Source of the DNA: Paenibacillus albidus
GTDB taxonomy: Bacteria; Bacillota; Bacilli; Paenibacillales; Paenibacillaceae
Direction: 5' to 3'
DNA length: 63,133 nt
NCBI RefSeq assembly: GCF_014644435.1
Contig: NZ_BMKR01000041.1
Span: forward strand, 1 to 63,133
Shown: positions 1 through 9,340 of the stretch, piece after piece
Layout of the letters: every line of letters starts with the position of its first letter
Numbering within the stretch: position 1 is the first letter of the stretch
Notes under the pieces: model-generated
Seen by the model: only the letters and a program-made list of their open reading frames with translations
Told to the model about the DNA's origin: nothing
The model's database searches: none
Program-made: the position numbers and the translations under genes

Positions 1-803
1 GAATCGAGCGGCGTCTTCGTATTGACCATACCCAGAGGTTCCGTAATATATCGATGGATAAAAGGGGTGAAGTTCAAGCCGCTGACTCGCTCGATCAGAA
101 TCTCGGCTAGCGTAAATCCGTCATTGCAGTAAACCGAATAAGCGCCTGGGTCCGCCTTTAAGGTCTGACCAGCCAGTTGCTTCAGCAGTGTGTCGTGGGC
201 GTAGGTATCGTTATCTTCGAATAAATAGGCGTTCGTATTCGTCGACCCGTTCAGCCCGGAAGAATGATTCAGTAGCATGCGCGGCGTAATCTGTTTATAG
301 CGTTCATCCTTCATCCTAAACTCGGGAATATAATGGACGACCGGCGTATCGAGATCGATTTTCCCTTGGTCAACCAACTGCATGACGGCAACCGTGGTAA
401 ACATTTTACTCGTCGAGCCGATTCCGTACATCGTGTCTGTCGTGAGCGGCTTCTGTCCCTGCTCGTCATTCTTGCCGAACTGGCCGGATACGACGATGTT
501 GCCATGATCGATAAGGGTGTATTGCACACTGTTCGTATCGTAAGCTGCCGTGAGGAGTTCGGCTTTCTCCTTGGCAGCTTTCATGGTTAATTCGTAGGTG
601 AGTCCAGCTTCGTTAGAAGGCAAGTCCACTTCCGCCGTTGACACAGTTATCGGAGCAGCACTTGACTCAATCACCTCAGATGTATTTAGTGCCCCTGCTG
701 TGTTCTGCATCTCAGCTACTGGTGTGTTGTCGCTGCAGGCGGTTAACAGCAAAAGCAGACACAAAAATAGCACAGCTACAGTTATCCATCGACTTTTCAT
801 CAT
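1..803 (-). CDS. Beta-lactamase-family serine hydrolase, lipoprotein (partial, runs off the left edge)
   Basis: The reading frame starts at 803 (ATG ATG AAA) seven bases after GGAG and stays open to the window edge, giving about 267 N-terminal residues. A lipoprotein signal ending in LLTAC is followed by a low-complexity linker and then the class C beta-lactamase / PBP4* fold. STSK is the SxxK nucleophile motif and YCN matches the YxN motif. Family members are D,D-peptidases, esterases or beta-lactamases anchored outside the membrane; the substrate cannot be told. The KTG-type motif would lie beyond the window. A perfect 20-bp palindrome lies 42-61 bp before the start and may control the gene. 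Confidence 0.85.
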   Translation of the reverse strand, partial: MMKSRWITVAVLFLCLLLLLTACSDNTPVAEMQNTAGALNTSEVIESSAAPITVSTAEVDLPSNEAGLTYELTMKAAKEKAELLTAAYDTNSVQYTLIDHGNIVVSGQFGKNDEQGQKPLTTDTMYGIGSTSKMFTTVAVMQLVDQGKIDLDTPVVHYIPEFRMKDERYKQITPRMLLNHSSGLNGSTNTNAYLFEDNDTYAHDTLLKQLAGQTLKADPGAYSVYCNDGFTLAEILIERVSGLNFTPFIHRYITEPLGMVNTKTPLD

Positions 804-844
804 TTAAACTCTCCGTTCCGAAGTTTTGGTAGAGATGTACAAAA

Positions 845-864
845 TTAGTATATTAATATACTAA
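845..864. promoter_or_regulatory. Perfect 20-bp palindrome, likely operator for the serine hydrolase gene
   Basis: TTAGTATATTAATATACTAA reads the same on both strands. It is followed at once by a further partial dyad (CTAATGAAAAATTAG, 861-875). It lies where the leftward promoter of the hydrolase gene should be. Size and symmetry suit a dimeric repressor of the MarR, TetR or BlaI type; no regulator gene is visible next to it. Confidence 0.5.
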
Positions 865-959
865 TGAAAAATTAGTATTTATGCAAAACTGCCCATTCGC
901 TTAATGAGGCCATGACAGTCTAATACTTTATTTTCTTTTACATGAAAAGGAGGTGCAGC

Positions 960-1144
960 ATGATTATTGAGCTCAGTATCACACTCGGAGAAACGACCCG
1001 GACGCTGGCCGAAATAAGGAATGCGGTCCATGGGCTGACACGGGAAGCTTCCCAGCTTATCCATACCGCAGGCCAGGTAACCAAAGATGTCCGCGGCAAA
1101 ATGTAGACCATCGCTCCTCTGTTTGAGTCGGTGCACAAACTAAA
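960..1144 (+). pseudogene. DUF948 (YtxG/YoxC-like) gene remnant with internal deletion and in-frame stop
   Basis: A strong AAGGAGGTG site precedes ATG at 960. The 48-residue product begins MIIELS, as DUF948 membrane proteins commonly do, but jumps straight to the family's coiled-coil part (TLAEIRNAVHGLTREASQL) without the transmembrane segment. After Lys-Met a TAG at 1104 interrupts the frame, and the same frame continues with family-like sequence (TIAPLFESVHKL). The gene therefore appears to have lost its membrane anchor by deletion and its tail by a nonsense mutation. The family assignment is from memory of its typical sequence. Confidence 0.6.
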
Positions 1145-1187
1145 GACCGCCCTTTTCTTTCCCCTGAAGAAAGGCTGGACGGTCTTT
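1142..1187. terminator. Inverted repeat between converging units
   Basis: AAAGACCG (1142-1149) pairs with CGGTCTTT (1180-1187), with more pairing inside (CCTTTTCTTT against AGAAAGG). There is no long T run. It lies just after the GH94 stop codon and probably ends the leftward sugar operon. Confidence 0.5.
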
Positions 1188-1203
1188 AAGCTGGTTTACA
1201 CAG

Positions 1204-3588
1204 CTACATTATCACTTCAACCTGCACTGAAACTTTCCCGGCATACGCCGGAATAACATTCCCCTCCAGCTTTTGCCCGTCGACCCGTATTTCCTGCACA
1301 CCTTTGCTGCTGCGGCTGCTATTATTGACCTTGATCTCATACCTGCAGCCCCTGAATCTGCGGGTGACCGAGAACCCCGGCCATTCGGCGGGAATACACG
1401 GATCTATCGACAATCCTTCAAGCACCGGCTTGATCCCCAGTATATATTGAGTGACCGCCACATACATCCATGCGGCTGTGCCCGTGAGCCAGGATACATT
1501 GGCCAGACCGAACTTGTCGGACTCGGGCCCGAACAGATTGGATGCATAGACGTAAGGTTCCGCCTTGTAACGGCTGAGTCCGGCTTGTTCCATGGCTACA
1601 TTCGGCAAAAGCTGGCGGTAATATTTGTAGGCCAGATCGCCTCTTCCCAACATACATTCAGCGATGATCGCCCAGGTATTGGCATGGCAGAAGACAGCTC
1701 CATTCTCCCCGGTCCCCTTGTTGTAATTGGTCAGCGGATCGGCCGGATCAGGAAAAACAGTAATGGAAGGATGTAGCTTCTTGATGCCCAGCTCCGTATC
1801 CAGAATGTCGCGCACACTGTCCATGGCCTGTAAGGCTTTGCTTGGTTCCGCCATGCCGGAGAGCGTGGCCCAGGTCTGGGCGTTAAGCCAGATTTGGGCT
1901 TCCTCATGCTCGGCAGTACCCAGAAAACGCCCGTCATCCATCACGGCCCGCCGGAACCACTTCCCATCCCAGCCCAGGCTGTTGACCAGCCGCTGTTGTT
2001 CCTCATACATGGCTGTATACCCCGCCGTATCTTCGGGATGTCCCGCGAGTGGCGCCAGCTCCTGCATGCGCAGCAATACCATTCCAAGCTGCATCGCCGT
2101 CCAGATGCTCTCCCCTTTGCCCTGCCGGCATACCCGGAACAGCTGGTCATTCCAGTCGGAACGCAGCATCAGCGGGAAGCCGTTTGGTCCGAGCCGGGAA
2201 GCCGTAAAGTCTATCGCCCGCTTCAGATGCTCATAGACGGTAGCCTCCCCGCCGTCATAGAACGGAATGCGGTCCTGAAGGAACGAGGCATCGCCCGTCT
2301 CTGCCAGAATGTCCCACACAGACAGCGCCGTCCACAGGTGATCATCCGAATGGATACTGGTTACCGGTTCCCAGCCTTCATGCGGGAAGAAATAATGATT
2401 CACATGGCCGTCCCGGTACTGCTGGCCGAGCAGCAGACGAACCTTGTCTTTGGCCGCTTCCGCATCAAAGGGGACAACGGCCAGTGCATCCTGGGCGGTA
2501 TCGCGGTAGCCCACACCCCGGAATGTGCCGGTTGCATAGAACGAAATATTGCGGGAGAACAGGAAATTGCGCTGGGCCTGATAGGGGTTCCAGATATTGA
2601 TCATCCGCTGCGCATCCGGATCGGGCAGTTCACAATTCCATGCCTCCAGATAACCGTCCCAGCTCCCGCTTAAAGCCTGAAACGAACGGGCGACAAAGTC
2701 CTTTTCCCTGGAACAGGCCATTGCTGCTTCAATCTCTGCCTCCGACATCGCGGTTCCGAGAAAAAAGTTGACGGTGCGCGTCTCGCCCGGCTGGAGCGTC
2801 AGCTTCACCTGAAGCGCACCGCAGGGATCACCGCCCAGCAGGGTCGAACCTGTACAACCGCCCTGCTCGATCGCTGCCGGATTGGACTCGCTGCGGTAGC
2901 TTCCGATAAAGGCATCCCGGTCCCCGTCATAACTGTGCAGCGGCCTATCCGCCATGAAATAGACAAGCGGCGTTTCCTCTGGTTTGGGCTGATTCTCTAC
3001 GCCGTACTTATATACGAGCGCCTCCTGCCCGTGATACATCACCGACACCTGATGTTTGTTGTAGCATTGCCACTGCAATTCACGCATGAATTCCATCATG
3101 CCGAACTCGGCATAGGCATATACATTCAGCGTCTTCACAACGCTGCTGTTGTTCGTCAATGTCAGATTCCAGATCAGGGAATTCTCAAACGGGCCGACAA
3201 AATACAGCGTCTTTGCGGACACTCCTTCTGAGCAGGCCTCAAACCGGGTATACCCCATGCCGTGGGCACTTGTCCAAGCCTGCGGTTTGTTCAGGGCAGG
3301 CTCATAGGTAGGGCACCAGTAGCTGCCGGACTCTGCATCCTGCACATAAATATACGGCCCCGAGCGGTCGGTCGGCAGGTGAAAGAACCGGTAGCGGGTG
3401 ATCCGCCAGATTTGCGGGGACTTGTAGAACGCCACTCCTCCACCTGCGTGGGACAACATCGTATGAAAGGTCCCGTTGGAGAGGTAGTTCATCCAGGGTG
3501 TCGGCATATCATGCCGTTTGAATTCCACTTCCTTGGCTTCATCCCGAAAGGAATAGTAATCTTCAGGCGTTTCATGTTCATATCTCAT
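1204..3588 (-). CDS. Glycoside hydrolase family 94 disaccharide/oligosaccharide phosphorylase
   Basis: The 794-residue protein has the GH94 (formerly glycosyltransferase 36) layout: N-terminal beta-sandwich (about 1-300), helical linker, (alpha/alpha)6 barrel and small C-terminal beta domain. DWND at 478-481 carries the catalytic acid of the family. GH94 enzymes split a beta-glucoside (cellobiose, laminaribiose, chitobiose and others) with phosphate to give a sugar 1-phosphate in the cytosol. No signal peptide is present. The length is close to cellobiose phosphorylases (about 800), but acceptor specificity cannot be read. It is the last gene of a leftward operon after a GH2 enzyme, so it may use the disaccharide that enzyme releases. 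Confidence 0.85.
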   Translation of the reverse strand: MRYEHETPEDYYSFRDEAKEVEFKRHDMPTPWMNYLSNGTFHTMLSHAGGGVAFYKSPQIWRITRYRFFHLPTDRSGPYIYVQDAESGSYWCPTYEPALNKPQAWTSAHGMGYTRFEACSEGVSAKTLYFVGPFENSLIWNLTLTNNSSVVKTLNVYAYAEFGMMEFMRELQWQCYNKHQVSVMYHGQEALVYKYGVENQPKPEETPLVYFMADRPLHSYDGDRDAFIGSYRSESNPAAIEQGGCTGSTLLGGDPCGALQVKLTLQPGETRTVNFFLGTAMSEAEIEAAMACSREKDFVARSFQALSGSWDGYLEAWNCELPDPDAQRMINIWNPYQAQRNFLFSRNISFYATGTFRGVGYRDTAQDALAVVPFDAEAAKDKVRLLLGQQYRDGHVNHYFFPHEGWEPVTSIHSDDHLWTALSVWDILAETGDASFLQDRIPFYDGGEATVYEHLKRAIDFTASRLGPNGFPLMLRSDWNDQLFRVCRQGKGESIWTAMQLGMVLLRMQELAPLAGHPEDTAGYTAMYEEQQRLVNSLGWDGKWFRRAVMDDGRFLGTAEHEEAQIWLNAQTWATLSGMAEPSKALQAMDSVRDILDTELGIKKLHPSITVFPDPADPLTNYNKGTGENGAVFCHANTWAIIAECMLGRGDLAYKYYRQLLPNVAMEQAGLSRYKAEPYVYASNLFGPESDKFGLANVSWLTGTAAWMYVAVTQYILGIKPVLEGLSIDPCIPAEWPGFSVTRRFRGCRYEIKVNNSSRSSKGVQEIRVDGQKLEGNVIPAYAGKVSVQVEVIM

Positions 3589-3645
3589 CCATCGGCCACT
3601 CCTTTATATTCAAGCTCACTCTTATTAAAAAGTTCCCAGCTTAGC

Positions 3646-6600
3646 CTACTTGGGCTCCACCTCATCCATTGTCATCCGGTAGTGCAGATTGTTCATATAA
3701 GTTCCGTCAGGGTTCATAAATACCATTCCGAACCGCAGCTCCTCTTCCCCGCCCTGCACGATGGCCATCAAACGGTTCACGCCCGGGCACAGGGTAATTC
3801 CGGCCTCCGGCTCCGGAACAGCCAGGCCGTTCAGATAAATCTCGCAAGGCGTTCGAGACAATATACGTAAATACCCTTCGCGGTGGCTGGCGGCCGGATA
3901 GACATTACCGGCCGCTTCGTCCTCAACCAGGACAAAACAGCTCAGGAACCAGAGATTACCTGCCGGATCGGGGATACGGAACAGGCCGTCGGCGGTATTC
4001 CGCTCCTTCTTTTTCATCCAGCCATATAAGCCTTCGCCCAGATTATTCAGCGAGAACAAGGGGTCGGTATAATAGGCCTTCATGGCTTCCGCATCCATAT
4101 GCGGCAGACAGGGCAGTGCCATAACGGCTTCCACCGCCCACTCCCCATCCCCCTTGACACCCGTCAGCAGACCATCGTCAAAGGAAGCGCCCAAATTGCC
4201 GAGCAAGCGGGTGTACAGGCGGATGCTTTTGTCGCTCTGCACTTCGGGCAATAGCTGCGAAAAGAGAAGGCACCCCGCACCTACGTTCAGCTGAAGCAGA
4301 TAATCCCCCGGCTCGCGGGCTTTGTCGCGGTTCAGCTCAACCAGCGCAAGCCTGCTGTATTCCGCCGTATGTCCGCCCACAAAGTAATCTTTCCAGGCCG
4401 TCCCTTCCACACTGGTGCACAACACTTCTGCGCCGGGAACCTCCAGGCTGTTAGCTGCCAGGGAACGGTTCACCACCTCTCTCGGTGACAAATGTACCTT
4501 GTCGAAGCCGAACAGATCCACAGGGCTTACGCCCCGCACCGCATCATACCTGTAATCTGCTTCCAGATGATATGTCTCGTGAGGGATTACGCTGACCGGA
4601 GCCCCCACCAGCCGGGACAAGGCCGGCGAGTCACTGCTCTCTGCCGGGAGCAGCAGACAGCTTCCGCCCTCAGCAACATACCGCCTGAGGTTCTCCGCTG
4701 CTTCGGGCGCTTCCAGCAAGGCAGCTTCCACGATTAGCAGGCCGTACCCCGCAAGCGCGGAAGCGGACAGACCCTGTACCCGATCCGCATTAAGCCGCAG
4801 CGTATTCAAGAAATGGTCCGCTGCACCACCGCTGCGGACCCAGGCCGCTGCCGGCTTTGCGGCGGGTGCCGAAGGCTCCGTCCTCCCCGCATAAGCCAGC
4901 AGATTACGCAGCAGCAGGCAGGCCTGGGGAACCTGCCGGATATGCTCCATCAGCTCCAGCTGGCTGGCCACAAAACTCCCCTGACCGCTGCGGTATTCCA
5001 GCAGCGGCGACCACAGGTCTCCGCCGTCTCCGAAATCTCCCGCGCTGCATTCCAGCAGCATGCTGAAATCGCCGGTGACCGGTTTTTCAAAGGCCGCCCT
5101 GATGATCGGCAGCGGCCCTTCCTCCCGGACTTCGGGGTGCCAGAACATCAGGTCGTCATCGCCCAGCCCCCGCAGCACAGGGTGGTCGTAGCTCCCCGCA
5201 TGGGCGCGAATGAAATCGCGCCGGACCAAAGGCAGCTTGCCGATGGACAGGTGACGCTGCTCCAGCAGCAGCAGTCTTCCGCCTGCGCCTACCCTCTGCT
5301 TCAGCGCCTGCTCCAGCCGCCCGTCCTGATCCTCCTGCTTGCTGCCGATAATCAGCAGTGTTTCACCGTCCAGCTCCAAGATCTGTTCGGGACCCAGTCT
5401 TCTGCAGCCGGGCACCATCGCAGCGATCACATCATAATCCGCGTCATTTCCAAGGAAAGCGGCAGCCCTGCCCAGATCCACTGCTTCAGTCTTGTACCTG
5501 GAAGGGAACAGCCTGTACTCAAGCTTCAGCTCCTGTATCCGCTCCTCCCCGTGATACAGCACTGCCGTCAAGACTGCCGCGTCTCCACACTCTGCCGCCC
5601 GCGGGGTCCAGGCGACCTCAATCACTCGCCGCCCAGCCGGTGGCTGTTCAAAGGCAAAGCTCTCTGCATGCACGAGCTGCCCGCCCTGCTCAATCCGGCA
5701 TTCCACCTTCACCTCGCGGGTGTGCAAGGTGTCGTTATAGATATCAAAGCTGCGGTGAATCGGAGCATCGTCAAAAAATGCCCGGTTGTATTCAGCCGCG
5801 ATTATCACAGCCGGCTGGAAGACAGATGACAATATCTCAAAGGAGGGGTTGGTCCGGTAAGCCGGATACTCCTCAGGCAGCAGTCCATTATGAAGCGTAA
5901 GGGAATAGGCAGGAGTCACCTTGGGCTTGGGACCGCTATCTCCGGGGCTGCCGGGAGTCACAGGCAGATTCCGCTCCGGCATGGCCCGCATGAAATAATG
6001 GGCGAAATTAAAGGTTGAAATACCGGAAACCCCTTGTCTGCGGGCGTATTCCACGAACAGACGCTCTTTCTCCGCAAGGCCTCTGGCAGCTTCATCCGTA
6101 TGCCTGTACGCGCTTAGCCCTACATACATGCTGCTGTTCTGGGGACAGATATACCACCAGCCGCCATGCTCGCCAAAGGTGAGCGGAACGCTGCGGTCCC
6201 ACTGCGCGATGGTGCCGTCGATATTATAGTGGCGGCTCTCCACTTCCGTATGTTCCTTAGGCAGCAGACGGTTGTCCCCTTCCACTATGATCGGGCGGGT
6301 AGGATCAAGACTTCGGATGATGTCCATGAACCCGGGAATATGCAGCTTGTAGCCATCCCGGCCATCCACCCAGCGCATCTCATTCTGCACACTCCACATC
6401 ATGACCGATGGATGATTTTTATCCCGCTGCACCAGCCGCCGCACATGCGCCCGGCAATTGGCAATGTAGTCCGGATGATCTGCCAGCATGGATTTGCCCG
6501 AACCGTAGATCGCCGTCTCGTCGATAATCAGCATGCCCTCCTCATCGGCAATCCGCACGTACATCTCAGGGTAAGGCTCCGCATGAAGGCGGATCGAATT

Positions 6601-7692
6601 GACACCCGCCTGCTTGCACATGCGGTACCAGCTGCGGACATAAGCTTCCGTCTGTTGTGCCGCCCCCTGGAAATGCCAGGAGTCGCCCCGCAGGTTAATC
6701 GGCGTGCCATTCAGCACAAACTGTGGACCATCGCACCATAATTCCCGGAACCCGAAGCTTTCTTCCTTGCAGTCGAGGATTGTCCCCCCTGCATAAAGCG
6801 TAAGCTCGGCCTGATATAAGAACGGCTGCTCCGGATTCCAAAGCTTGGCGTCCTTCCATTCCAGACGAAATACGGCGCGGCCGGTCAGGCCACCCGGCAG
6901 CTCATTCTCACATAGCCGCCCGTTCTCCCCGGCGGTGAAGGTGGTTCCGTTAAGCTGCTGCTCCGCCATAAGAACTGCCGCGCCGTCCGGCTTGTTTTTC
7001 TCTCGAACCTTCAGCACCAGTCTGAGCGGTTCCTCCACCACACCGGATGTCTGACTGCCCACCACAACCTCCGCTTCCAAAGATTGCTCCCGGTAAGACG
7101 TACGCAGGGTCAGGTCTTCTATAGCTATGGGGGGATAACTCTCCAGGAACACATCCTGCCAGATTCCCCGGGAGATGTAACCGAACCAGGAGCCGGTCAG
7201 ACCGGTGACCTTTTTGTCTCCGGAAGGCAAAGTTACCTGATCGAAGCTTCCGCAGACGATATGCAGATGGTGCTCCCGCCCTGGGGTGACGAAGGCACCA
7301 ATATCCAGCCGCAGCGGCAGGTAACCATCCTCCCAGACCGCCACCGGATGCCTGTCAAGATAAATTGCGGCTTGTTGCATAATCCCGTCCAGACGGAATA
7401 CAATCTTCTGCCCGGCCATCGCCTCCGGCACCCGAAAGCTGCGGTGCAGCACACCAGCCTCCGCTTTATTCCACTCCTTGGGGTAACCGTAGACATCCAG
7501 AGGACAGAAGCCATGTTCAGGAATCTCCCCGAAGACTCTGCCCGCCGCAGTCTCATAGGTACTGCGCCAGCTGGAAGGGACCTGTATTTTGCAGGCCTCA
7601 TAGACCAGCTTCTCCGGCAGACTGCGGCAGAACCGCTGCTCATAGAGCGGCATGAAATCCCATTCACCGTTCAGGCTCATTTGTTTACGCAT
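3646..7692 (-). CDS. Very long glycoside hydrolase family 2 protein with GATase-like C-terminal half
   Basis: The 1348-residue protein begins with the GH2 order of jelly-roll sugar-binding domain (about 1-190), Ig-like sandwich (190-320) and TIM barrel (320-600). The acid/base Glu is in QNEMRW (N437-E438) and the likely nucleophile is E508 in TFGEHGGW. Typical GH2 enzymes of this subgroup are 600-1000 residues. The extra half contains two stretches resembling the class I glutamine-amidotransferase-like fold seen in beta-galactosidase trimerization domains (around 760-860 and 1000-1080) and a beta-rich end. There is no signal peptide, so it acts inside the cell. The start overlaps the upstream stop by 8 bp (ATGCGTAA), which implies translational coupling. 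Substrate unknown (galactoside, glucuronide or similar). Confidence 0.85.
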   Translation of the reverse strand: MRKQMSLNGEWDFMPLYEQRFCRSLPEKLVYEACKIQVPSSWRSTYETAAGRVFGEIPEHGFCPLDVYGYPKEWNKAEAGVLHRSFRVPEAMAGQKIVFRLDGIMQQAAIYLDRHPVAVWEDGYLPLRLDIGAFVTPGREHHLHIVCGSFDQVTLPSGDKKVTGLTGSWFGYISRGIWQDVFLESYPPIAIEDLTLRTSYREQSLEAEVVVGSQTSGVVEEPLRLVLKVREKNKPDGAAVLMAEQQLNGTTFTAGENGRLCENELPGGLTGRAVFRLEWKDAKLWNPEQPFLYQAELTLYAGGTILDCKEESFGFRELWCDGPQFVLNGTPINLRGDSWHFQGAAQQTEAYVRSWYRMCKQAGVNSIRLHAEPYPEMYVRIADEEGMLIIDETAIYGSGKSMLADHPDYIANCRAHVRRLVQRDKNHPSVMMWSVQNEMRWVDGRDGYKLHIPGFMDIIRSLDPTRPIIVEGDNRLLPKEHTEVESRHYNIDGTIAQWDRSVPLTFGEHGGWWYICPQNSSMYVGLSAYRHTDEAARGLAEKERLFVEYARRQGVSGISTFNFAHYFMRAMPERNLPVTPGSPGDSGPKPKVTPAYSLTLHNGLLPEEYPAYRTNPSFEILSSVFQPAVIIAAEYNRAFFDDAPIHRSFDIYNDTLHTREVKVECRIEQGGQLVHAESFAFEQPPAGRRVIEVAWTPRAAECGDAAVLTAVLYHGEERIQELKLEYRLFPSRYKTEAVDLGRAAAFLGNDADYDVIAAMVPGCRRLGPEQILELDGETLLIIGSKQEDQDGRLEQALKQRVGAGGRLLLLEQRHLSIGKLPLVRRDFIRAHAGSYDHPVLRGLGDDDLMFWHPEVREEGPLPIIRAAFEKPVTGDFSMLLECSAGDFGDGGDLWSPLLEYRSGQGSFVASQLELMEHIRQVPQACLLLRNLLAYAGRTEPSAPAAKPAAAWVRSGGAADHFLNTLRLNADRVQGLSASALAGYGLLIVEAALLEAPEAAENLRRYVAEGGSCLLLPAESSDSPALSRLVGAPVSVIPHETYHLEADYRYDAVRGVSPVDLFGFDKVHLSPREVVNRSLAANSLEVPGAEVLCTSVEGTAWKDYFVGGHTAEYSRLALVELNRDKAREPGDYLLQLNVGAGCLLFSQLLPEVQSDKSIRLYTRLLGNLGASFDDGLLTGVKGDGEWAVEAVMALPCLPHMDAEAMKAYYTDPLFSLNNLGEGLYGWMKKKERNTADGLFRIPDPAGNLWFLSCFVLVEDEAAGNVYPAASHREGYLRILSRTPCEIYLNGLAVPEPEAGITLCPGVNRLMAIVQGGEEELRFGMVFMNPDGTYMNNLHYRMTMDEVEPK

Positions 7693-8368
7693 GTATATCT
7701 ACATCTCCTTTCTGATAAGCGGGCTCAGCCTGCAGCACAAGGGTAAGATTAAGCCAGATGGTCTGGTCCGGGGGCCTATGCTCCCATTTGATAAAATGCG
7801 GCTCCATCAGCTCTACCCAGTTCTCCGGTGTCTGTCGGCTCTGGAGTTTTCCGCTATAGGGTGCCGCTTCCAGAACAGCCGGACGTTCCGAATAAAAAAA
7901 CAGCAGATTCTCATGAAGCCCGATGATCCCGTATTTATGGCCTGCCCCCGGCTGCTCCTCCTGGTACTGGTAATGGTAGTAAATATAACTGGCCACCCAT
8001 TCCGGCCGCAGCAGGGCTATTCTTCCATACGCTTCAGCCCCCGGTTGTTTGCGCTTCCAATGTTCCGCACTCACCGGAGCCTGATAATGAAAAATATCCA
8101 TCATCGGCACCCACAGCCGCAGCTTCGAAGCTCCCGGCCATGCGGCGAACAGCCCGGGCTCCTCCAGTAGCAAGCCGGCAGGTTCGACAGGCTCTCCCTC
8201 GCACTCATAATAGAGAAAATAATCATGCTGATGGGCAAACAGACTTAGCGTTGAAACCTTCCCCCGCGCCATTTTTTCCTGTATGTGCATCTTGCGCGAA
8301 CGCATTAACGAATGCAACTCCGGGTTGTTCCATGCTTCGCACTGGGCCCTGTATAAATACCGCTGCAT
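7685..8368 (-). CDS. Protein of unknown function, first gene of the GH94/GH2 operon
   Basis: The 227-residue protein starts five bases after a good GGAGG site. The first 60 residues (Y-L-Y-R, then LSLFAHQHDYFLYYECEG) loosely resemble RhaM-type sugar mutarotases, small dimeric alpha-beta barrels, but the protein is twice as long and the match is weak. The rest has many aromatic residues and no recognised motif, signal peptide or membrane segment. Its place at the head of a catabolic operon, translationally coupled to the GH2 gene, suggests sugar handling such as epimer or anomer exchange. That role is an inference. Confidence 0.75.
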   Translation of the reverse strand: MQRYLYRAQCEAWNNPELHSLMRSRKMHIQEKMARGKVSTLSLFAHQHDYFLYYECEGEPVEPAGLLLEEPGLFAAWPGASKLRLWVPMMDIFHYQAPVSAEHWKRKQPGAEAYGRIALLRPEWVASYIYYHYQYQEEQPGAGHKYGIIGLHENLLFFYSERPAVLEAAPYSGKLQSRQTPENWVELMEPHFIKWEHRPPDQTIWLNLTLVLQAEPAYQKGDVDIHA

Positions 8369-8429
8369 ACTGCACCTCCATCCGTTGTTTTTGTACTCTT
8401 TATGTTAAAGCATGGAGCGCCTCTTCACC

Positions 8430-8458
8430 TTGACGATAATGACCTTGTTTAGCATAAT
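8430..8458 (+). promoter_or_regulatory. Promoter of the AraC-type regulator, apparently leaderless
   Basis: TTGACG (8430-8435), a 17-bp spacer and CATAAT (8453-8458) form a near-consensus housekeeping promoter. Transcription would begin about 6-7 bases later, at 8464-8466, which is the ATG at 8465. No Shine-Dalgarno sequence precedes the ATG, and the frame is closed upstream by TAG at 8450. Confidence 0.6.
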
Positions 8459-8464
8459 AATGAC

Positions 8465-9325
8465 ATGAATATTAAAATATTGTCGCGGGACCTGGGTCTG
8501 GAGCCGGGCTTCACCTTCAAGATCCAGAAATGCCCGCTGACCCATGATTATTACGTTCACAGCCACGATTTTTCGGAGCTTGTAGTCATCCTGGAAGGCA
8601 GCGCCACCCACATTATTGAAGGGAGAGAGTACCCCGTCTCGGCAGGCCAGGTTTTTTTGATTCATGGCGATATCTCGCACGGGTACAAGGATGTGCAGAA
8701 TATCCAATACGTCAATGTTATGTTTCATCCAGACCAGCTTCTGCAGCTGCCGGAGCTTCGGCTCCTTCCGGGATTTCAGGCCCTGTTCTACATTGAGCCT
8801 TTCTACCGGAAGGAAAGATATTACCAGGGGATGCTCACCCTGAACGGGCAGCAGTTGGGAGAGGCTACCCGGCTTCTGGATCAGATTCTGGAGGAGTACG
8901 AGACACAGCCGGAGGGATTCCGGTTAATGATCCGCACTTATTTCACGGCCCTGATCGGGATGCTCTCCAGATCCTATCAGCGCAACAACGGGCAGACGGA
9001 GAACAAGGCAATGCGTATTGCCGAGACCGTGACCTATCTGGAAGAACATTTTCTCCAGCCCATAACCCTGCAGGAGCTCGCCGACCGGGCTTACCTGTCG
9101 AAACGCCAGTTCCTGCGGGTATTCAGCCGCAATTACCATACGACCCCGATGGATTTTGTGATCCGCAAACGCCTCGATTATTCCTGCACCCTGCTGCGCA
9201 ATCCCGGCCTGTCCATTTCGCGTGTGGCCATGGAGAGCGGATTCCGCGATCAGAACTATTATGCGAGACAATTCAAAAACAGCTTCCACTGCACCCCTTC
9301 CGAGTATCGGGAGAAGCAGCTTTAG
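8465..9325 (+). CDS. AraC-family transcriptional regulator with cupin sensor domain
   Basis: The 286-residue protein has an N-terminal cupin-like sugar-binding domain (about 20-160, including HSHDFSELVVILEG) and a C-terminal double helix-turn-helix AraC domain (about 185-285, LQELADRAYLSKRQFLRVF and GFRDQNYYARQF). It reads away from the GH94/GH2 operon across about 95 bp, the usual arrangement for an activator of sugar-use genes such as RhaS or MsmR, so it likely controls that operon. The start is the only Met near the domain edge and has no ribosome binding site; see the promoter entry. Confidence 0.9.
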   Translation: MNIKILSRDLGLEPGFTFKIQKCPLTHDYYVHSHDFSELVVILEGSATHIIEGREYPVSAGQVFLIHGDISHGYKDVQNIQYVNVMFHPDQLLQLPELRLLPGFQALFYIEPFYRKERYYQGMLTLNGQQLGEATRLLDQILEEYETQPEGFRLMIRTYFTALIGMLSRSYQRNNGQTENKAMRIAETVTYLEEHFLQPITLQELADRAYLSKRQFLRVFSRNYHTTPMDFVIRKRLDYSCTLLRNPGLSISRVAMESGFRDQNYYARQFKNSFHCTPSEYREKQL

Positions 9326-9340
9326 TGTCTGAACCCTGAA

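Noticed and set aside
879..1138. Minus-strand frames opposite the DUF948 remnant
   Set aside because: No ribosome binding site, and the plus strand carries a strong site and family-like sequence.
4813..5829. Long plus-strand frame inside the GH2 gene
   Set aside because: Antisense shadow of a GC-rich coding region; product is low in structure and rich in Gln, Arg and Pro.
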